IMG/VR virus record: IMGVR_UViG_3300031857_000615
Coordinates: 1-36,383 of that record
DNA length: 36,383 bases
Origin: a virus
Reading direction: 5' to 3' (one strand)
How positions within the stretch are numbered: position 1 is the first letter of the stretch; every line of letters begins with the position of its first letter. The position numbers and the translations under genes were made by a program. This document shows, piece after piece, positions 7,900 through 16,770 of this stretch. A model generated the notes under the pieces. The model saw nothing but the letters and a program-made list of their open reading frames with translations. It searched no databases and was not told the DNA's origin.

Positions 7900-9500
7900 T
7901 ATCCTATCCTCCTGTTGCGGCTGCCTCTTGCGCCGGGGAATTCTGCCAAATCAAAGTTTGACATATTCATTGGCGCAGCGGAAATATCCGGCGGCAACAT
8001 CGGCGGCGCTTCAACCATCGGAGGCGGCATCATCGGCACATTCGGCGGAAGTTGCTGCATCGGAGGCTGTTGCAGCATCGACGGCGTGAAAGAAGCCGGT
8101 GGCAACGGCATCGGCATCTGCGGGGCAGGTGCAGGTGCAGGTGCAGGTGCAGGCGCTTGCGGCGTCATCTCAATAGAAATCGGAGCAAACTGCTGCGATT
8201 GAAACGGCGTCAAGATTCTCGATGACGGCTGAGGCGTCGGCTCAACTGACGACGGCGGAATGATGGGCGCAGCAGCGGGCGCTGCAACCGACTTTGAGCC
8301 TGTCGCCGTTACTCTCGCCCTAGACGGCGCGGGCTGAGGAGCCCTTTTAGCAGGCGCTTTTGCTGCTTTGGGAGCAAGAATAGACTGCGCAGGAGCAACC
8401 GCCGGAGGCGGAGCAACTGGCGCAGGGGCCGGTTGAGGCTCGGGCTGCGGACGCATCATAGGCCGCTGCGCCAACTCTTCCGGCATTGCTTGGAACGGCG
8501 GCGGCAACGAAATCGGCGCCGCAGAGAACTGCGGAGGCAGCGGCGGCGGGGGCGGCATTTGCGGCGGGGGCGGCAAAGGCTGCGGAAGAGGCTGCGGAAG
8601 AGGCTGCGGCATAGCCTGCTGAGGTTGGGGCGGAGGCGGAAGCACAGCAGGAACTTCAGGCGTAGGCGCCGGAGTCGGCTGCGGCATGTATCCGCTTGCA
8701 GCTCCGCCAGGAAGAGAAATCGGCGGAATTTGCCCAATGGCGGGCGGGATCATTTCAGGCTGCTGCGGTATCTGCTCAGAGAAAGGCGATGACGGACGAC
8801 CGCCGCCCGTCGGCACTTCTTCAGGCATTCCTTGAGCGCCGCCAGTCGGCCCCATTGGGATGTTCGGTGCGCCGCCTTGAGCAGGAGGCGGTGCTGGCTG
8901 TTGAGGGTTTAGGCTATTGATAATCGCATCAATGTCTAAGTCGCCAAGGTCAAAGCCAGAGAACTGCTGCCCGCCGCCGCGACCACGGCCACCCATGCCA
9001 CGGCCACCGCCCATACCGCGACCGCCGCCCATGCCACGACCGCCGCCGAATCCGCCCATACCGCCCATGCCGGACGGGTCAAACGGATTGAAGGCGCCGC
9101 CGCCATAGTATTGCTGCCCAAGGTACTGGCCCATCATTACGTTTGGATCAGCGCCACCAGCCATACCGCCGAAGTCGCCCATGCCGCCAGCGCCAACACC
9201 GCCGAAGGACGTGCCGAAGCCGCCCATTCCGCCACCACCGTAAGGGTTGAAAGTGCCGCCACCAGCGCCGAATGGGTCGCTATAGCCGCCCATGCCGCCG
9301 CCCATACCCATCCCCATGCCACCGGCAAATGGATTGTATGCGCCAGTGCCTACGGCAAATGGGTTATACCCGCCACCGCCATAAGCCTGCCCATATCCGC
9401 CCATTACCGAAGCAAACGGGTCGCCCTGATAGCCTTGCAGCGGCTGCAACACCTGCTCCTGCTGGCTGCTCCTGCTCTTGCCCTTAAAAATCTTGCTCAT
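7899..9500 (-). CDS. Very low-complexity Gly-rich/Pro-rich virion-module protein
   Basis: 533 residues, with almost no globular sequence. Residues 1-20 (MSKIFKGKSRSSQQEQVLQP) form a basic leader. Residues about 20-180 are Gly-rich with repeats of YNPFA/FNPFD/FNPYGGG and four tandem GMGGGR units. A short acidic helix (GFDLGDLDIDAIINSLNP) follows, and about residues 195-510 are Pro/Gln/Ala-rich with LPQPLPQPLPQPLP and an APAPAPAPAPAP run. The tail ends AEFPGARGSRNRRIG. It lies between the 454-aa structural gene and the small-protein cluster of the head module. I do not recognise a family. An intrinsically disordered internal or surface virion component is a reasonable inference. The reading frame is intact and flanked by coupled genes, so it is not spurious. 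Confidence 0.75.
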   Translation of the reverse strand: MSKIFKGKSRSSQQEQVLQPLQGYQGDPFASVMGGYGQAYGGGGYNPFAVGTGAYNPFAGGMGMGMGGGMGGYSDPFGAGGGTFNPYGGGGMGGFGTSFGGVGAGGMGDFGGMAGGADPNVMMGQYLGQQYYGGGAFNPFDPSGMGGMGGFGGGRGMGGGRGMGGGRGMGGRGRGGGQQFSGFDLGDLDIDAIINSLNPQQPAPPPAQGGAPNIPMGPTGGAQGMPEEVPTGGGRPSSPFSEQIPQQPEMIPPAIGQIPPISLPGGAASGYMPQPTPAPTPEVPAVLPPPPQPQQAMPQPLPQPLPQPLPPPPQMPPPPPLPPQFSAAPISLPPPFQAMPEELAQRPMMRPQPEPQPAPAPVAPPPAVAPAQSILAPKAAKAPAKRAPQPAPSRARVTATGSKSVAAPAAAPIIPPSSVEPTPQPSSRILTPFQSQQFAPISIEMTPQAPAPAPAPAPAPQMPMPLPPASFTPSMLQQPPMQQLPPNVPMMPPPMVEAPPMLPPDISAAPMNMSNFDLAEFPGARGSRNRRIG

Positions 9501-9527
9501 TTCAACACCCTACTATCAGGTCAATGG

Positions 9528-10892
9528 TTAAGGATCGGTCAAGTCCCAATAAGACAACGCACCGATTCCGTCTCCGGTGCCGGTAATCACTCGCGCTGCG
9601 AGTGTAAAAACGTCGCTCGTCCCCGCAATCGTGGAGCCGAGCTGCAAGTCAAAGTTATACGTTGAAGGATCGTTGATCGTGTTTCCTGACAGCACGCCGG
9701 ATGACGTGAAGTCTGACTTTACAATTTCACCGCCTGTGAGCGCGGTTGCTGCGACATCGTATTCCACATTCGTCGAAAGACTTGAATAAGACGCGCCAGT
9801 GAGTGTCGCGTTCCTAATCAATGCCACCTCAAAATAGTCTGATGCCGAGGTCGGCATAAATGAAAAGCCGTTTGGAATGACCACTGCGCCAAGGTTCGCA
9901 GATTTCATGCGAATTGACACAATCGGCACAAATGACGTTCCAATGCCCGTCAATTCCGTCGTGCGGCGTGCCCAAGTCAGCGCAGACTTTTGCTCATAGC
10001 CACCTTCAGAGATGACCGTTGAGCAAATCTGCTTGAGGGTCTTTGAGGCAGCCAGAGCACCCGTCGCTCTGATTTCATAGCGCACCGGCAGGATCGCGGT
10101 CTGCATGTACACCGACGACAGCGAGTTCGCATTGTTGAACGTGTGAGCAACAATGTACTGACCGTCGATGACGAAGCCGCAGCGCACCGTGCCAACACCC
10201 AGCCATTCTAAGTCGATGAAGAATATCTGGGTCTTGGTGACATCAAGCGTGATCCCACTTGCACCGCTGCCGTCTAATTTATCGCCATTCCAGTCGGCTT
10301 GCGCGACCGCTCTCGCATCGCTTGCAGAGCCGCTCGTGTAGGTGCGAATAATGAGCGACAGCGCGTTGTTGTTCTGCTGCAAAAATATGCCATTATTCGC
10401 ATTGAAATACCCAACCCGCTGCCGCAAGTTTGTCGCGCCTGCCGCCATGGCAAACGTGCACATGATGAGCATCGACTTGCCAGGCTGGTACGGGAACACA
10501 CGCTTGCTCTGCCGTATCACCTCATCGCCAGAGGCCGTCGTCACGTTCATCGCAACAGACGACTCGTTCGCCAAATGGGTACACGTCGCCGATCCCGCAA
10601 GCGATTCGCTAAATTGCGGGTCTTTGGCGTAACGGTTCTGGCTGTCAAACAGCGTGTGCGGTGTTGACGTGCGCAGACGACCGAAAGCGTCGAAGTTCGT
10701 CTTGTTGAGCAAGTTTAAGTCCGTCAGACTGTTAATAAATTTGACGATTTCAAACTGATTTGAGGCCAACAGACTCAAATACAGTTTGAGCTGATTGTTC
10801 GCTTGGTTTAGATACTGTGCCGAATATGCCGCAGGCGCCACGTTGGGATTCGGCGGCTGTGGTACAAAAACTCCCTCAAGTGGTGCTGCCAT
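9528..10892 (-). CDS. Phage structural protein with FGRLRTSxPxTLFDSQ motif
   Basis: 454 residues directly after the portal gene. The N-terminal 80 residues are helical (YLNQANNQLKLYLSLL), followed by the signature FDAFGRLRTSTPHTLFDSQN that I recognise from structural proteins of other environmental phages. The rest is beta-rich: FPYQPGKSMLIMCTFAM, IFFIDLEWLGVGTVRCGFVI and VAHTFNNANS resemble a concanavalin-like or jelly-roll sandwich. The C-terminal part repeats short Thr/Ser/Gly strands. Candidate roles are head fibre, capsid decoration or connector-associated protein. The family name is uncertain to me; virion location is well supported by neighbours. Confidence 0.7.
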   Translation of the reverse strand: MAAPLEGVFVPQPPNPNVAPAAYSAQYLNQANNQLKLYLSLLASNQFEIVKFINSLTDLNLLNKTNFDAFGRLRTSTPHTLFDSQNRYAKDPQFSESLAGSATCTHLANESSVAMNVTTASGDEVIRQSKRVFPYQPGKSMLIMCTFAMAAGATNLRQRVGYFNANNGIFLQQNNNALSLIIRTYTSGSASDARAVAQADWNGDKLDGSGASGITLDVTKTQIFFIDLEWLGVGTVRCGFVIDGQYIVAHTFNNANSLSSVYMQTAILPVRYEIRATGALAASKTLKQICSTVISEGGYEQKSALTWARRTTELTGIGTSFVPIVSIRMKSANLGAVVIPNGFSFMPTSASDYFEVALIRNATLTGASYSSLSTNVEYDVAATALTGGEIVKSDFTSSGVLSGNTINDPSTYNFDLQLGSTIAGTSDVFTLAARVITGTGDGIGALSYWDLTDP

Positions 10893-10896
10893 GGCA

Positions 10897-13152
10897 TCAC
10901 ATTACCTGCGGAGGCGGTTGCTGCGGAGCAGCACCTTGCGGAGCCATCGGAGGAGCCTGCGGCGCCGGTTCAGGCGCCATCTGCTGCGGGTTGAACGGCA
11001 CGATCTCCGGCAACACCGGCTGCTGTATCGAAGGCGATGCGGTGCGCTGACGATCCATCATCGCCGTAATCATCGCCGTATCTACCGCCGTTCCGCTCTT
11101 CAACTGAATTTCATAAGCGCGCAGCATGATGTCCGCTTCTTGCTTGTCGCGCGCGCGGTCATCCTCGAGCAGCATCGACTGTCGCTTGAGTTCCAGTTCC
11201 GCCTGCTTGTTCTGAATATCAGCCATGATCTTCTGCTTCTCAACTTCGGCGAGAATTTGCGCCGGATCAGGCGGAGGCGGAGGCGGAGGCGGCGGAGGCG
11301 GAACCTGCGCCGGGTCTTGGAAGAAGTCTGCGCCGTTCTTGAAGCCAGACAACTCCGCGATCTTGACGAGCGTGTTGCGATACTGCGACGGTGTGACGAG
11401 CGGATTCTGCGGCCCCATCTGCTGCATGATCTGCTCTTGCTTCTGCGAAATCGTGGTGAGCACGCCGAGTTTCTGCTCTTCGGTGCCACCACCGAGCGCC
11501 ACGTCAATTTCAACGTCCATATCCGACTGCCATGATCGTGGGTCAATCGGCACCCACTGATTGCGGAGGCGCACCACACGCGGGCGGTTTTGATTTTCTA
11601 CGACCAGCTTGAGAATGCCCTTGAACAGGGCGCGCATCCCGGTTTCAGCGAAAATCCGGGCGATCAGCTCAAGATGCTGCTGCGCAGCCGTAACGGTCGC
11701 GGCAACCGCCGCGCGTGTGGTGCTCTGTAGTGCGTTGGCATCGAGGCCCATCGCCGCTTTGCTCATGCCGGTGCGGTTTTCACGCACACTGTCGAGATAC
11801 TCGAGCATGGGGAATGCGGCTTGCCCAACAAAAGGCACGGAGAAGGGCTGCACGGCGCCCGCTTGGCGCATACGAATCACGCCGCCCACTTCCGTGTTCA
11901 GCACGTCGTCCATGTTGGCCTGCCCCTCTACCACGCCGACTCGCGGGTGGATGGCAAGGGAGAGCGAGTCCATCATGTTGCGCATGATGGCTGACTTAAT
12001 GCGCTGCAAGTCTGCGGTCATGTCAAAGATTGACATGCCAATCAGCGCGTGCGGCTCTGGGTCTGGGCAGAAAAGCGCAAACGGCGCGTGCGAGCATGGC
12101 TCGTTCATCACCATCTTATAGCCGGGGCCGATGGTGCACACCTTGCGCAACTCAGAGATGCCGTCTTTGTCGTAGTCGATGCGCATGTACGCTTCGCAGT
12201 AAAGGACGCGCTTATCGTCTTGCGTGCCGCCTGGGCCGTAAGACTGGGCATACGGGTTGCGCGCCAAATACTCATCATTGGTGTCTAGTTCATAGACGCC
12301 CATTTGCGCGCTGACTTCTTCTTCGTCGTAGCCAAGCGCCACAAGGTCAGACACGCGCATCATGCGGCGATGCGCCACAAGCGTTGCATCTTCGACGGAT
12401 CGCGCGCGGCGATCCACCAAAAACTCTTCCGGCGGAATGGCCTCAACTCGCACGCGACCGTCTTTGTACTCGCGCTTGAGTTCTACGTTATAAATCTTCG
12501 GCGCCTCAAAAGGCTGACCCGTCGCAGGGTCAACCTCAAGCGGCTGCTGTGTCTGCGGGTCAACAGGCGGCTTGAACGACGGATCATCCATCGACTCAAT
12601 GGCACTGCCCACTACGTCACGCTCGCTCAAAAGCAGCGTCAGCGCAGCCTCATCAAGGCCCGTGTAATACTCGGTCTTGATCTCAACCTTTTCTTCCCAA
12701 ACGTACTTGGCAATACCGAGCGCGCTGCGCAGCGCGTCTTTGAAAACGCTGTGCAGGACTAGGAAGCCGTTGTTGTCGTTGTTGAAAATATAATTGACGT
12801 AATCAGTCGCCTGCTCTGCGCTTTGGATGTCCTCAACGCTGCGCGGCGTGAACTGCACCGTCTTGCGCGAACCAAAGAAGACGCGCATAAGCGAGGGCAT
12901 GATGCCAGCGATGGTGTCGCGCACATCGGTGCTGACAACCTGCGAACGTCCCTCTTCTTCGTTGCCAAACGGCTCGCCACGGTAATACTGGATAGCACGG
13001 GCGCGAACCGGAGAAAGTTCGGCGTCAATGAACGACGTTGCGTCGGTCAGCTCACCGCCAACCAACGACTCCACCTCCTCATCGGACATTGGCTCAATAG
13101 CGCCAATCTCCGCTTCGGACTTTTCAATCATCGAACCGTCTTGGTTATACAT
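10897..13152 (-). CDS. Portal protein (P22/SU10-like)
   Basis: 751 residues, the size of P22-type portals. The N-terminal third carries the family pattern: RAIQYYRGEPFGNEEEGRSQ, VVSTDVRDTIAGIMPSLMRVF, QATDYVNYIFNNDN. The wing/stem region includes PHALIGMSIFDM and the crown helices RTGMSKAAMGLDANALQST. Residues from about 630 on are Pro/Gln-rich, with an uninterrupted run of 11 prolines and a coiled coil (EKQKIMADIQNKQAELELK). It forms the dodecameric DNA gate at one capsid vertex and binds the terminase during packaging. A small inverted repeat abuts its start codon. Start alternatives exist (M8), but ATG at 13152 gives the full-length protein. Confidence 0.93.
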   Translation of the reverse strand: MYNQDGSMIEKSEAEIGAIEPMSDEEVESLVGGELTDATSFIDAELSPVRARAIQYYRGEPFGNEEEGRSQVVSTDVRDTIAGIMPSLMRVFFGSRKTVQFTPRSVEDIQSAEQATDYVNYIFNNDNNGFLVLHSVFKDALRSALGIAKYVWEEKVEIKTEYYTGLDEAALTLLLSERDVVGSAIESMDDPSFKPPVDPQTQQPLEVDPATGQPFEAPKIYNVELKREYKDGRVRVEAIPPEEFLVDRRARSVEDATLVAHRRMMRVSDLVALGYDEEEVSAQMGVYELDTNDEYLARNPYAQSYGPGGTQDDKRVLYCEAYMRIDYDKDGISELRKVCTIGPGYKMVMNEPCSHAPFALFCPDPEPHALIGMSIFDMTADLQRIKSAIMRNMMDSLSLAIHPRVGVVEGQANMDDVLNTEVGGVIRMRQAGAVQPFSVPFVGQAAFPMLEYLDSVRENRTGMSKAAMGLDANALQSTTRAAVAATVTAAQQHLELIARIFAETGMRALFKGILKLVVENQNRPRVVRLRNQWVPIDPRSWQSDMDVEIDVALGGGTEEQKLGVLTTISQKQEQIMQQMGPQNPLVTPSQYRNTLVKIAELSGFKNGADFFQDPAQVPPPPPPPPPPPDPAQILAEVEKQKIMADIQNKQAELELKRQSMLLEDDRARDKQEADIMLRAYEIQLKSGTAVDTAMITAMMDRQRTASPSIQQPVLPEIVPFNPQQMAPEPAPQAPPMAPQGAAPQQPPPQVM

Positions 13153-13157
13153 AAAAC

Positions 13158-13171
13158 CGGCACCCGTGCCG
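13158..13171. repeat. Inverted repeat abutting the portal start codon
   Basis: CGGCAC at 13158-13163 and GTGCCG at 13166-13171 form a perfect 6-bp inverted repeat with a 2-base centre. In the minus-strand message it ends five bases before the portal ATG and is followed by GUUUUAU. No ribosome binding site is visible in the 40-base gap, so the hairpin could affect initiation or act as a weak attenuator. Chance is possible. Confidence 0.35.
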
Positions 13172-13192
13172 AAAAAAGGGGTCTATCTATTG

Positions 13193-14206
13193 TCACTTGA
13201 GAAGGGCCGCAACCTGGCTCGCCGTAAGAGAAACTAGCCAAGCCTCACGATCCTTGACGCCAAACGATAGGACATGGCGCCCATCATGCTCTACCAGCCC
13301 GGGGCAGAACTCAATTTGCTCGCCACGGAAATAAAACTCACGGCCAGCGTGGAAGGGCTCGAGGTTGCCGTTATAGCGCACCAGTCGGTGAACGTAATAC
13401 ACCCGATTTTTGTGCTTGCGGCGCTGGTGGACGACGCCAAGGTAGGCGCCCTCAAACGGAATCAACTGCGAACCGCCAGACCAACCAGCAAGCGGCGGGA
13501 AGCCGCCCATCCATATCCGGCGCTTCTGCGGGGCATACTCGTAAGACTCCGACGGGTGGTGCATGTACACCACCGACAACTGATCGCCCTCGGCAAGCGG
13601 CATCCAGTTCTTCTCAATTTCACGGCCATGCGGGCTGTGCAGGAACTCTAGGCCCGATACCGTGGTCTTATCTAGTTTGCACAGCGCCATTGTGCCGCGT
13701 ACACGGGGGCCGTGGTGCAGGGCGGTTGCGGTAAACCACCAACCGTCGCGCCACCAAAAGAGCCGCCCATCCTCTAGGCCATCCCGGGCTGGTGTTCGGG
13801 TGTTGCGCACCATCAAATCGTCCACCCACGCAACCGACTGTTGGCTCAAATCTTGACCCAGTGTGATGAAGTAGTTGCGCGTGTTCGGCGCAGAGTCGCC
13901 ACGGAACCAAATGCCGTCTTCCTCGCCGAGTTCATAGTTGACGGTGCGGACTAAGCAACTTAGTCCACCGCTGCCGTCTTTGGCAATCGACGGGTTACAC
14001 GGCAAATACTTTTCCGACTCCGGCACAGAGAGGCGCACGAAGGCGCTCTCTGGCAAATGCTCCGATAGAACTAAGCGGCCTTCGGCGGGGAGGGCGGCTT
14101 CGGGTCGCGCGGCTCCGGCGCTTTCTTGGGTTCCGGCTTCGCGGGGGCTTTCTTGTCGAGACGCTTTTGGAACAGCGCGACGTCGCTTGGCTTTAACATC
14201 CATCAT
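13193..14206 (-). CDS. GH130-like five-bladed beta-propeller, glycan-active protein
   Basis: 337 residues from the ATG at 14206, preceded by GAGGAG; the reading frame extends 13 codons upstream into the previous gene, but that start is unlikely. The first 50 or so residues are a basic, disordered leader. After it come propeller-type motifs: NPSIA, LEDGRLFWWRDG, EKNWMPL, GGSQLIPFEG, VVHQRR, then IEFCPGLV and LSFGVKDREAWL. This motif order matches glycosyl hydrolase/phosphorylase-like propellers that often accompany or are fused to glycosyltransferases. The substrate is unknown and the catalytic acid is not certain. It closes a three-gene glycan cassette between the terminase and portal genes. 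Confidence 0.7.
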   Translation of the reverse strand: MMDVKAKRRRAVPKASRQESPREAGTQESAGAARPEAALPAEGRLVLSEHLPESAFVRLSVPESEKYLPCNPSIAKDGSGGLSCLVRTVNYELGEEDGIWFRGDSAPNTRNYFITLGQDLSQQSVAWVDDLMVRNTRTPARDGLEDGRLFWWRDGWWFTATALHHGPRVRGTMALCKLDKTTVSGLEFLHSPHGREIEKNWMPLAEGDQLSVVYMHHPSESYEYAPQKRRIWMGGFPPLAGWSGGSQLIPFEGAYLGVVHQRRKHKNRVYYVHRLVRYNGNLEPFHAGREFYFRGEQIEFCPGLVEHDGRHVLSFGVKDREAWLVSLTASQVAALLK

Positions 14207-14210
14207 CTCC

Positions 14211-14819
14211 TCACATGTGTATCGTTGACGGCATCGGCACCGCAAGGTCTTGCGTGGCCTGGATGACTAGGGGCGGCACGGCGGTCAGTACGCGCAGGTG
14301 TGGCAGGGCGTACCACTCAAGCAGAATATCTACCGGCGTGTTGGCGGGCTTCGTGTACTGCTGCAAAGTCGGCACGGCGCGACGGCGGTGCCAGATCGCG
14401 GCAGTGCAGAGCGGATACTTAATCTCCCACAGATTCTCCGACTCCTTTTTCGCAGGCTTCTGGTCGGTGCAGCAAGAGTTGAGGTACACGAGGTCGCACC
14501 AGTCAGGAATCTCTGCGCGAATCTTGGCCCAGCGTTCGTTAAAGTTATCGGGCAAGATAAAGTCATCCTCAAAGATCACAAACTCCTCGTGACCTTCGCG
14601 CCACGCAATCTGCCACGCAATGTGCCACGACAAGACGAGACACGTCGCGCCGCGTGTGACGTAATAATCCGTGTGCATCGGAATCTCGGACTTGACCTGC
14701 ATGGTCTTGCCGAAGATGCCTTGGATGAAGTCCAACTCAATACCGGCCTTCGCGGCCTGCGCCTTGGCGTGCTCGGTGCGCTCTGGAGTCTCCGCGAGTG
14801 TGATGCAGTAATACTTCAC
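14211..14819 (-). CDS. Glycosyltransferase family 25-like protein
   Basis: 202 residues from GTG at 14819, chosen because it overlaps the methyltransferase stop as GTGA and follows AGGGAG. The protein then begins with the family-typical KYYCITLAETPERTEHAKAQ. The metal/nucleotide-binding acidic motif is FVIFEDDFILP; the block GATCLVLSWHIAWQIAW before it is the usual GT25 'S-H-x-x' helix. GT25 enzymes commonly add galactose to lipo-oligosaccharide in Gram-negative bacteria. In a phage the acceptor could be host LPS (to exclude competitors) or virion protein. The C-terminus is shorter than bacterial LPS enzymes. It is coupled to the methyltransferase upstream and to the propeller gene downstream. 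Confidence 0.78.
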   Translation of the reverse strand: MKYYCITLAETPERTEHAKAQAAKAGIELDFIQGIFGKTMQVKSEIPMHTDYYVTRGATCLVLSWHIAWQIAWREGHEEFVIFEDDFILPDNFNERWAKIRAEIPDWCDLVYLNSCCTDQKPAKKESENLWEIKYPLCTAAIWHRRRAVPTLQQYTKPANTPVDILLEWYALPHLRVLTAVPPLVIQATQDLAVPMPSTIHM

Positions 14820-15376
14820 GACTCCCTCACGAAGAAGAGCAGCGTGGGGCGGCCCCAACCAGACCCCTGACGCTTATCCGTATCACGGAATCTGCAAGAC
14901 GTAACCCAGTCACATTTGAAGTTGTTTTCGTAAAAACGGTCAATCCAATACTCGGTCAACTGTTCGTTGACGTGGTGGTGCCCACCCTGCCCCGGGATGG
15001 CGTGGCACATGAGCACATACTTGCAGCGCGCCATGGTTGCAAACCAGTTCGGCTCGCAGCGTTGCTCGACGTGTTCGACAAACTCGGTGCAAATGGCAAG
15101 GTCATACTCGCGGCCCGGGTCGTATGGCCCCTTTTCGTAGTCGTGCGCAACCAAAATCTCCTTGACCGGGCTTTCGGCAAGCGCAACCGGATGACCTTCC
15201 ACGCCACGCGCATCAAAGCCTAGGTCGTGCCACCAGCGGATGTTATGACCCATCCCGGCGCCAATGTCGATCACCGACTTGATGTTGTACGTCAGCGCAA
15301 GGTATCCCCAAATGTCAGGCATCCACGTTGCGCGGTCGCCCTCTGGAATGTAGCCGCCTAAGTGCTCAATGCTCAT
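14816..15376 (-). CDS. Class I SAM-dependent methyltransferase
   Basis: 186 residues from ATG at 15376, which overlaps the terminase stop as ATGA; an upstream in-frame start inside the terminase gene is less likely. The SAM-binding motif I is SVIDIGAGMGHN, the ribose-binding acidic residue is in GVEGHP, and motif II/post-II is YDLAICTEFVEHVE. His-rich GQGGHHHVNEQ followed by YWIDRF resembles small-molecule or glycan methyltransferases more than DNA methylases, and no DPPY/NPPF catalytic motif is present. It is followed by two glycan-related genes, so methylation of a sugar is a sensible inference. The acceptor is unproven. Confidence 0.78.
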   Translation of the reverse strand: MSIEHLGGYIPEGDRATWMPDIWGYLALTYNIKSVIDIGAGMGHNIRWWHDLGFDARGVEGHPVALAESPVKEILVAHDYEKGPYDPGREYDLAICTEFVEHVEQRCEPNWFATMARCKYVLMCHAIPGQGGHHHVNEQLTEYWIDRFYENNFKCDWVTSCRFRDTDKRQGSGWGRPTLLFFVRES

Positions 15377-16770
15377 ACCACTCCCCGAATCTGTCTCTTG
15401 ACCGGCTTTGTCCACGTCGGCGCGTATACGCCGCCACCTGTCGCCGCCTCGCTCGCAAAGGTCAGCACGAACGCATCGGCCACGTCGGGCGAGCGCAGCC
15501 CGCGTCGCTTCATGTCGTCCTTGCTCTCAAGTTTGAGTTTGCCGTTTGACATGAACGAATACCGTGGCGAGGATAATTCATTCACAAGGCGCTCGTCACG
15601 CGGCAGTTTGCAGTCGCGCGCCTCAAGCCACGCCTTGGCCTTGCTCCACAGCTCCGCGCGCAGGTTCATGTACTGCCCCTTGAAGGCGGGCGACTCGCCG
15701 ACGTTGATGCCACGGGCGGGCAACTTCAACTCGCGCAGACGATCCACCACACCTGCGCCCAAGCCGATGCTGTCAATCAGGATTTCAGCAGGGCGGTCTT
15801 TATGGTCGGTGGACTCGTACTCGTGCAGCACCGCGCCGGTCAGCGCCATGAGGTCAAGGTTCTTCCACGTCTTGACCGGCTCCAGCACGACGTTTGACTG
15901 ACGCTTGCAAAGCGCCGATGAGTCGGTGCCGAAGCGGGCCACGTCCAAGCCCCAGAGGATGGGGGCGTTGGGGTTTTGGACAACATCGCGATCAATGGCG
16001 CTTTGGGCCAACTCCAGCCCAATTAGCGTGTCGTCGTCGGCGACGGGGAACTCGCCCAGGACGCGCACACGGTAGGCGTTTGACCCTTCGCCGTACCGGC
16101 TTGACATCTCCTTGACGTAATCCTCACTCACCCGGGGCGAGTCGAGGCAACTGACGTGCAGGTTTTTCCACTCGCCGGAAAGACGGTGGAAGGTGTCGTA
16201 GAAGTACCCGGTGGTACGGGTGGGGTTGCCGAGCAGGAGCGTCGTGGCGTTGTGGCCGGACATGCTGCCGCCTGCGGATTCAAAGACGGCCTCCGATACG
16301 CCGGGGGCTTCGTCCACGACCAGCAGCACCCACTCGGCGTGGATACCTTGCAAGGCGTCGGGCTGCTCGGCGCGACTGGTACGGGCTGAGATAAACGACT
16401 CTTCGGGGCTGGCTTTTAGTTCAATTCGGTCGGACTTGATCTCGAGCAACTCCCCCACGGCGGGGGGTAGCAGTTTGGCCCAGCGGCGGCATTCGCCGAA
16501 GAGGGCGTCGAACAACTGGCTTGCCGTCGGGGCGGTGACGACCACTTTGACGGGTACGCGGGTGAGCATGAACCAGAGCATGGCCCACGAGGCGACGGTG
16601 GATTTGCCCGTTCCGTGGCCCGACCTGACCGAGACTTTGCGTTCTCCCGCAGCCAGAAGCTCTAGGAGCCGTTTTTGCCATGGGTCTGGTGTCACCCCAA
16701 GGACTTCCTCCACGAAGGCCACAGGAGCCTTGTGGTAGCGTTTAACGAAATCGAGGTACGGATTCTGCAT
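15373..16770 (-). CDS. terL: Terminase large subunit
   Basis: 465 residues. It powers DNA translocation into the prohead and cuts the concatemer. The ATPase domain shows Walker A GHGTGKST (51-58) and Walker B VLLVVDEA (148-155) with the catalytic Glu after Asp, and coupling motif LLLGNPTRT (178-186). The RNase H-like nuclease domain has GLDVARFGTD (274-283), ILIDSIGLG (330-338) and the C-terminal acidic SPDVADAF (427-434). These are all the residues expected of an active enzyme. It is preceded by the small subunit and a 284-base leader, and followed by the methyltransferase (ATGA overlap). Circular permutation of the genome suggests headful packaging, as in many P22-like phages. Confidence 0.95.
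   Translation of the reverse strand: MQNPYLDFVKRYHKAPVAFVEEVLGVTPDPWQKRLLELLAAGERKVSVRSGHGTGKSTVASWAMLWFMLTRVPVKVVVTAPTASQLFDALFGECRRWAKLLPPAVGELLEIKSDRIELKASPEESFISARTSRAEQPDALQGIHAEWVLLVVDEAPGVSEAVFESAGGSMSGHNATTLLLGNPTRTTGYFYDTFHRLSGEWKNLHVSCLDSPRVSEDYVKEMSSRYGEGSNAYRVRVLGEFPVADDDTLIGLELAQSAIDRDVVQNPNAPILWGLDVARFGTDSSALCKRQSNVVLEPVKTWKNLDLMALTGAVLHEYESTDHKDRPAEILIDSIGLGAGVVDRLRELKLPARGINVGESPAFKGQYMNLRAELWSKAKAWLEARDCKLPRDERLVNELSSPRYSFMSNGKLKLESKDDMKRRGLRSPDVADAFVLTFASEAATGGGVYAPTWTKPVKRQIRGVV

Noticed and set aside
8125-8155. GCAGGT hexamer run as a possible regulatory microsatellite
   Set aside because: It is the codon-level reflection of an Ala-Pro repeat in the low-complexity protein; no regulatory context is present.
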